From DAOUMU01 sp034409055 (GTDB taxonomy: Bacteria; Chloroflexota; Anaerolineae; 4572-78; J111), in assembly GCA_034409055.1 (NCBI GenBank), contig DAOUMU010000039.1:1-53279 (forward strand): DNA of 53,279 nt, in the 5' to 3' direction. The translations under genes were made by a program, and so were the position numbers. This document shows positions 51,139-53,279 of this stretch, one piece after another. Under the pieces are notes generated by a model. That model saw nothing but the letters and a program-made list of their open reading frames with translations, searched no databases and was not told the DNA's origin. The number at the start of each line of letters is the position of its first letter. Positions within the stretch are counted from its first letter, which is position 1.

Positions 51139-51780
51139 ATGAAGACCTACACTTTTCACGTTTCTCTGCCAGGCACCGGGCGGACTTGGCGCAAAATCGA
51201 ACTGCGGGCCGACCAAACCCTGGAAGAGTTACACTTTGCCATTCAGGATGCCTTCGAGTGGGATGCCGATCATCTCTACTCGTTTTTTATGAGCGGCAAA
51301 GCCTGGGATGAGAACACCGAGTATGCTCTACCTGAAGATGCTGACCCCTGGGGGGTGATGCTGGAGGAGGATGAGTTTGACGATGATGAATTTGAGGCAG
51401 AATTTGACGACGATTTTTTTGAGGACGAAGTACCACCCCCTCGTCCGCCATCGCTCAGTGAGCAAGACCGGGCCATTATCATCCAAATCATGGCCGAGCA
51501 GTTTGGCTTTCCTCCCAAAGTCACCGAAGAATCGTTAGCCATACTGGATCAACTCAGCCAACCCTTGACCGACCCCGGTGACGTGCGCATCACCACCCTG
51601 GAGTCACTGAACTTACAACTCGACCAGACCTTCCTGTACTTGTTTGACTACGGCGATGAGCACCGCTTCAAGGTGCGCGTCCACGCTATCAATGAGACTG
51701 CCGACCCCGAGGCGGAGTATCCGTGCATCGTCGAGTCGGTCGGGAAAGCCCCGCCGCAGTATCCCGACTGGGATGAGTAG
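51139..51780 (+). CDS. Plasmid pRiA4b ORF-3-like protein
   Basis: The 213-residue protein carries the pRiA4b ORF-3 domain in two parts. WRKIELRADQTLEELHFAIQ with HLYSFFM lies in the N-terminal half. FLYLFDYGDEHRFKVRVHAI and the closing GKAPPQYPDWDE lie in the C-terminal half. An acidic stretch (about 74-96, DEFDDDEFEAEFDDDFF) and a helical segment are inserted between them. The family has no established biochemical role and is common near mobile or defence genes. The gene converges on the TIR-SIR2 gene with 34 bp between stops. Confidence 0.9.
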   Translation: MKTYTFHVSLPGTGRTWRKIELRADQTLEELHFAIQDAFEWDADHLYSFFMSGKAWDENTEYALPEDADPWGVMLEEDEFDDDEFEAEFDDDFFEDEVPPPRPPSLSEQDRAIIIQIMAEQFGFPPKVTEESLAILDQLSQPLTDPGDVRITTLESLNLQLDQTFLYLFDYGDEHRFKVRVHAINETADPEAEYPCIVESVGKAPPQYPDWDE

Positions 51781-51814
51781 CTCAATAAAGACAGGTAGAG
51801 CAATATTTACAACG

Positions 51815-53279
51815 TTATAAGGCCATCAACACCAACAACGGGTCTACCTCCAAAATGGCGATACCCCGATCTCGCCACATCTGTACGTCTGCTTCCGGGA
51901 GGCCGGGCCAGAGGGCATAGGCGGTGCGGGCGAAACGACTTTCGGCAATCTGGTCGAACAGGAAGCGGAAGTCGATGTCGGCCAGGTTGTAGCCCAGGAA
52001 AAGGACGGTGTTGCGCCGGAAAGCTCGTTTGACCTCCTCCAACAGGGGTTCTTTATCCCGGTCACGCAGCAGGTTGGTGTGATCCTGGTCGGTGACCACC
52101 AGCGTATCCGGCTGCAAAACGTCGCCGTAGAGCTTGATCAGGGTGGGGCGGTCGGGATTGATGAAGTTGATATCACTGCCCCGCACCACCCGGTTGATAC
52201 CAACCCCGGCCTGCTGAAAGGCCAGCTCCAGCAGATTGTCGTAAGCCGTGGTGATGAGCGTTTCCACCTGGTGCGCTTTTACCAGGGCGGCCACCTGTTG
52301 GTGGAAGGGCTGGGGCGACCGGCCAAGTGTATCCAATTCATGGCGTAGAAAATCGATGAATTCAAAACGATTACCGGCCTGGCTGACCCGTTGGGCCAGG
52401 TCGGCCAGGGACAGGGTTTCATCCAGCCCTTTACGGCGGGCCAAGAGGCGGGCCAGGTCGGCCCGGGCGGGGAGGCCGGTCACCTGGCGGGGCAGGTCAG
52501 CGCCGATGAAGAGCACCAGGCTGTGCCGCTCGAGGGCTTCCTGCAGGAGGGGGATCAGTTCCCGGTCGGAAATGGGGCTGCCCGGGCTGGAAATTGCAGC
52601 CGCTGAATCAGGAGCGGGCGATCCGGGCCCAACCGGCTGACCCTCTGAAACCCGGCCCGGCGAACTGGCCGGCGGTGGTTGGGTAGCCGGCCCGGGCCGG
52701 GGAGCCGCTGGCGCAGACTGCCTGGCCTGCTCAATAATCTCGGCCACTTCTTCGGCGATAGCGGCCAGCTCTTCGTCTACGTAGTACCCCCCCTCACGCC
52801 AGACAGGCTCTTCATGTTTGGGTCTGACTTTCATTTTGACCAGCCACTCGACCTTACGCCAGGCGCAGGGACGGGCAATGACCGGAAAAACAATCAGCTC
52901 CTCATACTGGCGGCGTGCCAGCAGGCGCGGCACCTCCGTTTGCAAAATATCTGAGGTCAGGAAATTGGCGGTGATGAGCAGAATGGCCACCCGGGCGCGA
53001 TTGATGGCCTGGTCAATGTCCGCGGCCCAATCGCTGCCGGGGTCAAGGCGGTCATCGACCCAAACATCAATTAATCCGTCGCTTTGTAAGACACCCAGGT
53101 GAGAGATGAGCTTTTCTTTTTCGGCTTCATCTTTGTGGCTGTAACTGATAAAAACGGTCGGCTGAACCGGCCTCTCTTCAGGCAGAGCCGGACCTGGCCC
53201 ATATTGGGGGGTGGGGATTGGAGATTGGGGATTGGGGATTGGGGATTGAGGGGTGGGGGTTGGGGGCAGGCTCTCCAGT
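51815..53279 (-). CDS. TIR-SIR2 fusion protein, 5' end cut by the window edge
   Basis: Reading the minus strand from the right edge gives an open frame of about 487 residues without a start. It has a Pro/Gln/Ile-rich linker made of seven-residue repeats, a TIR domain opening with VFISYSHKD and including ARVAILLITANF and TEVPRLL, whose Glu is at the expected NADase position, a second Pro-rich linker, and a SIR2-like domain. The SIR2 part shows LVLFIGADLP, TTAYDNLLE and KLYGD. Compared with catalytic SIR2 proteins (TTNYD and KxHG), the Asn is Ala and the His is Tyr. TIR and SIR2 domains are typical NAD-consuming or NAD-sensing defence modules. More sequence is needed upstream for the true N-terminus. 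Confidence 0.85.
   Translation of the reverse strand, partial: LESLPPTPTPQSPIPNPQSPIPTPQYGPGPALPEERPVQPTVFISYSHKDEAEKEKLISHLGVLQSDGLIDVWVDDRLDPGSDWAADIDQAINRARVAILLITANFLTSDILQTEVPRLLARRQYEELIVFPVIARPCAWRKVEWLVKMKVRPKHEEPVWREGGYYVDEELAAIAEEVAEIIEQARQSAPAAPRPGPATQPPPASSPGRVSEGQPVGPGSPAPDSAAAISSPGSPISDRELIPLLQEALERHSLVLFIGADLPRQVTGLPARADLARLLARRKGLDETLSLADLAQRVSQAGNRFEFIDFLRHELDTLGRSPQPFHQQVAALVKAHQVETLITTAYDNLLELAFQQAGVGINRVVRGSDINFINPDRPTLIKLYGDVLQPDTLVVTDQDHTNLLRDRDKEPLLEEVKRAFRRNTVLFLGYNLADIDFRFLFDQIAESRFARTAYALWPGLPEADVQMWRDRGIAILEVDPLLVLMAL
53216..53250. repeat. GATTGGG heptamer array within the TIR-SIR2 coding region
   Basis: Five heptamers GATTGGA, GATTGGG, GATTGGG, GATTGGG, GATTGAG encode a seven-residue period (QSPIPNP-like) on the minus strand, because three heptamers equal seven codons. 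It is the coding counterpart of the intergenic heptamer arrays. Confidence 0.85.

Noticed and set aside
50659..51216. 185-residue minus-strand frame opposite the two small plus-strand genes
   Set aside because: It covers a recognised pRiA4b start and has no family resemblance. The plus-strand genes have ribosome-binding sites.

Overview
The window is a 53.3-kb chromosomal fragment of a bacterium, most likely an uncultured Chloroflexota (Anaerolineae-like). This is inferred from gene style: lipoproteins with long Thr/Pro linkers, a DUF3048/DUF5107 gene pair, an XPB helicase with a partner gene, many B12-binding radical SAM proteins, frequent GTG/TTG starts, and intergenic regions full of small palindromic repeats. 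No rRNA, prophage, transposase or CRISPR array is visible.

Region 1 (about 0.1-15 kb, all on the minus strand) looks like a polyamine island. It holds a PuuR-like XRE-cupin regulator, two paralogous PotD-like lipoproteins, a canonical AdoMet decarboxylase (speD), and a second divergent SpeD-fold protein that keeps the Ser/His/Cys processing residues but loses the Trp-Pro-Glu motif. It also holds two spermidine-synthase-family enzymes, two tandem NNMT/PNMT-family amine methyltransferases, and an NTT/MFS-like membrane protein fused to HEAT repeats and a cyclic-nucleotide domain. A Cache-HAMP-PAS histidine kinase with its response regulator follows one of the binding proteins. The set suggests synthesis, possible N-methylation and sensing of polyamines. 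The methylation step is inference.

Region 2 (15-25 kb) has truD, a chimeric gene remnant, a DUF4070-type B12 radical SAM enzyme, an XPB/Ssl2-like helicase preceded by its associated-domain partner, a triple-SH3 secreted protein and an aldo/keto reductase. Region 3 (25-35 kb) encodes envelope proteins: a secreted propeller of about 20 near-identical repeats, a LysM-DUF3048 lipoprotein, a DUF5107 lipoprotein, and a zinc-ribbon/TPR/PD40 membrane protein. A single-domain response regulator and three tRNA genes (Pro, Gly and a CAT tRNA) follow.

Region 4 (35-41 kb, minus strand) is a nucleoside-salvage operon: ADP-ribosylglycohydrolase family protein, MTA/SAH-deaminase-like amidohydrolase, pseudouridine-5'-phosphate glycosidase (psuG), nucleoside hydrolase and a PfkB-family kinase. 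Region 5 (41-50 kb) has a B12 radical SAM protein, an FHA-PD40 membrane protein, and an operon of two paralogous B12 radical SAM enzymes plus a SPASM-like radical SAM enzyme. One paralogue carries an in-frame 30-bp tandem repeat array. Region 6 (50-53 kb) has a small basic protein, a pRiA4b ORF-3-like protein and, running off the right edge, a TIR-SIR2 fusion that may be a defence NADase.

Intergenic DNA carries several families of dispersed palindromic, MITE-like elements. Many contain degenerate heptanucleotide arrays arranged as hairpins, and the heptamer word differs from locus to locus.
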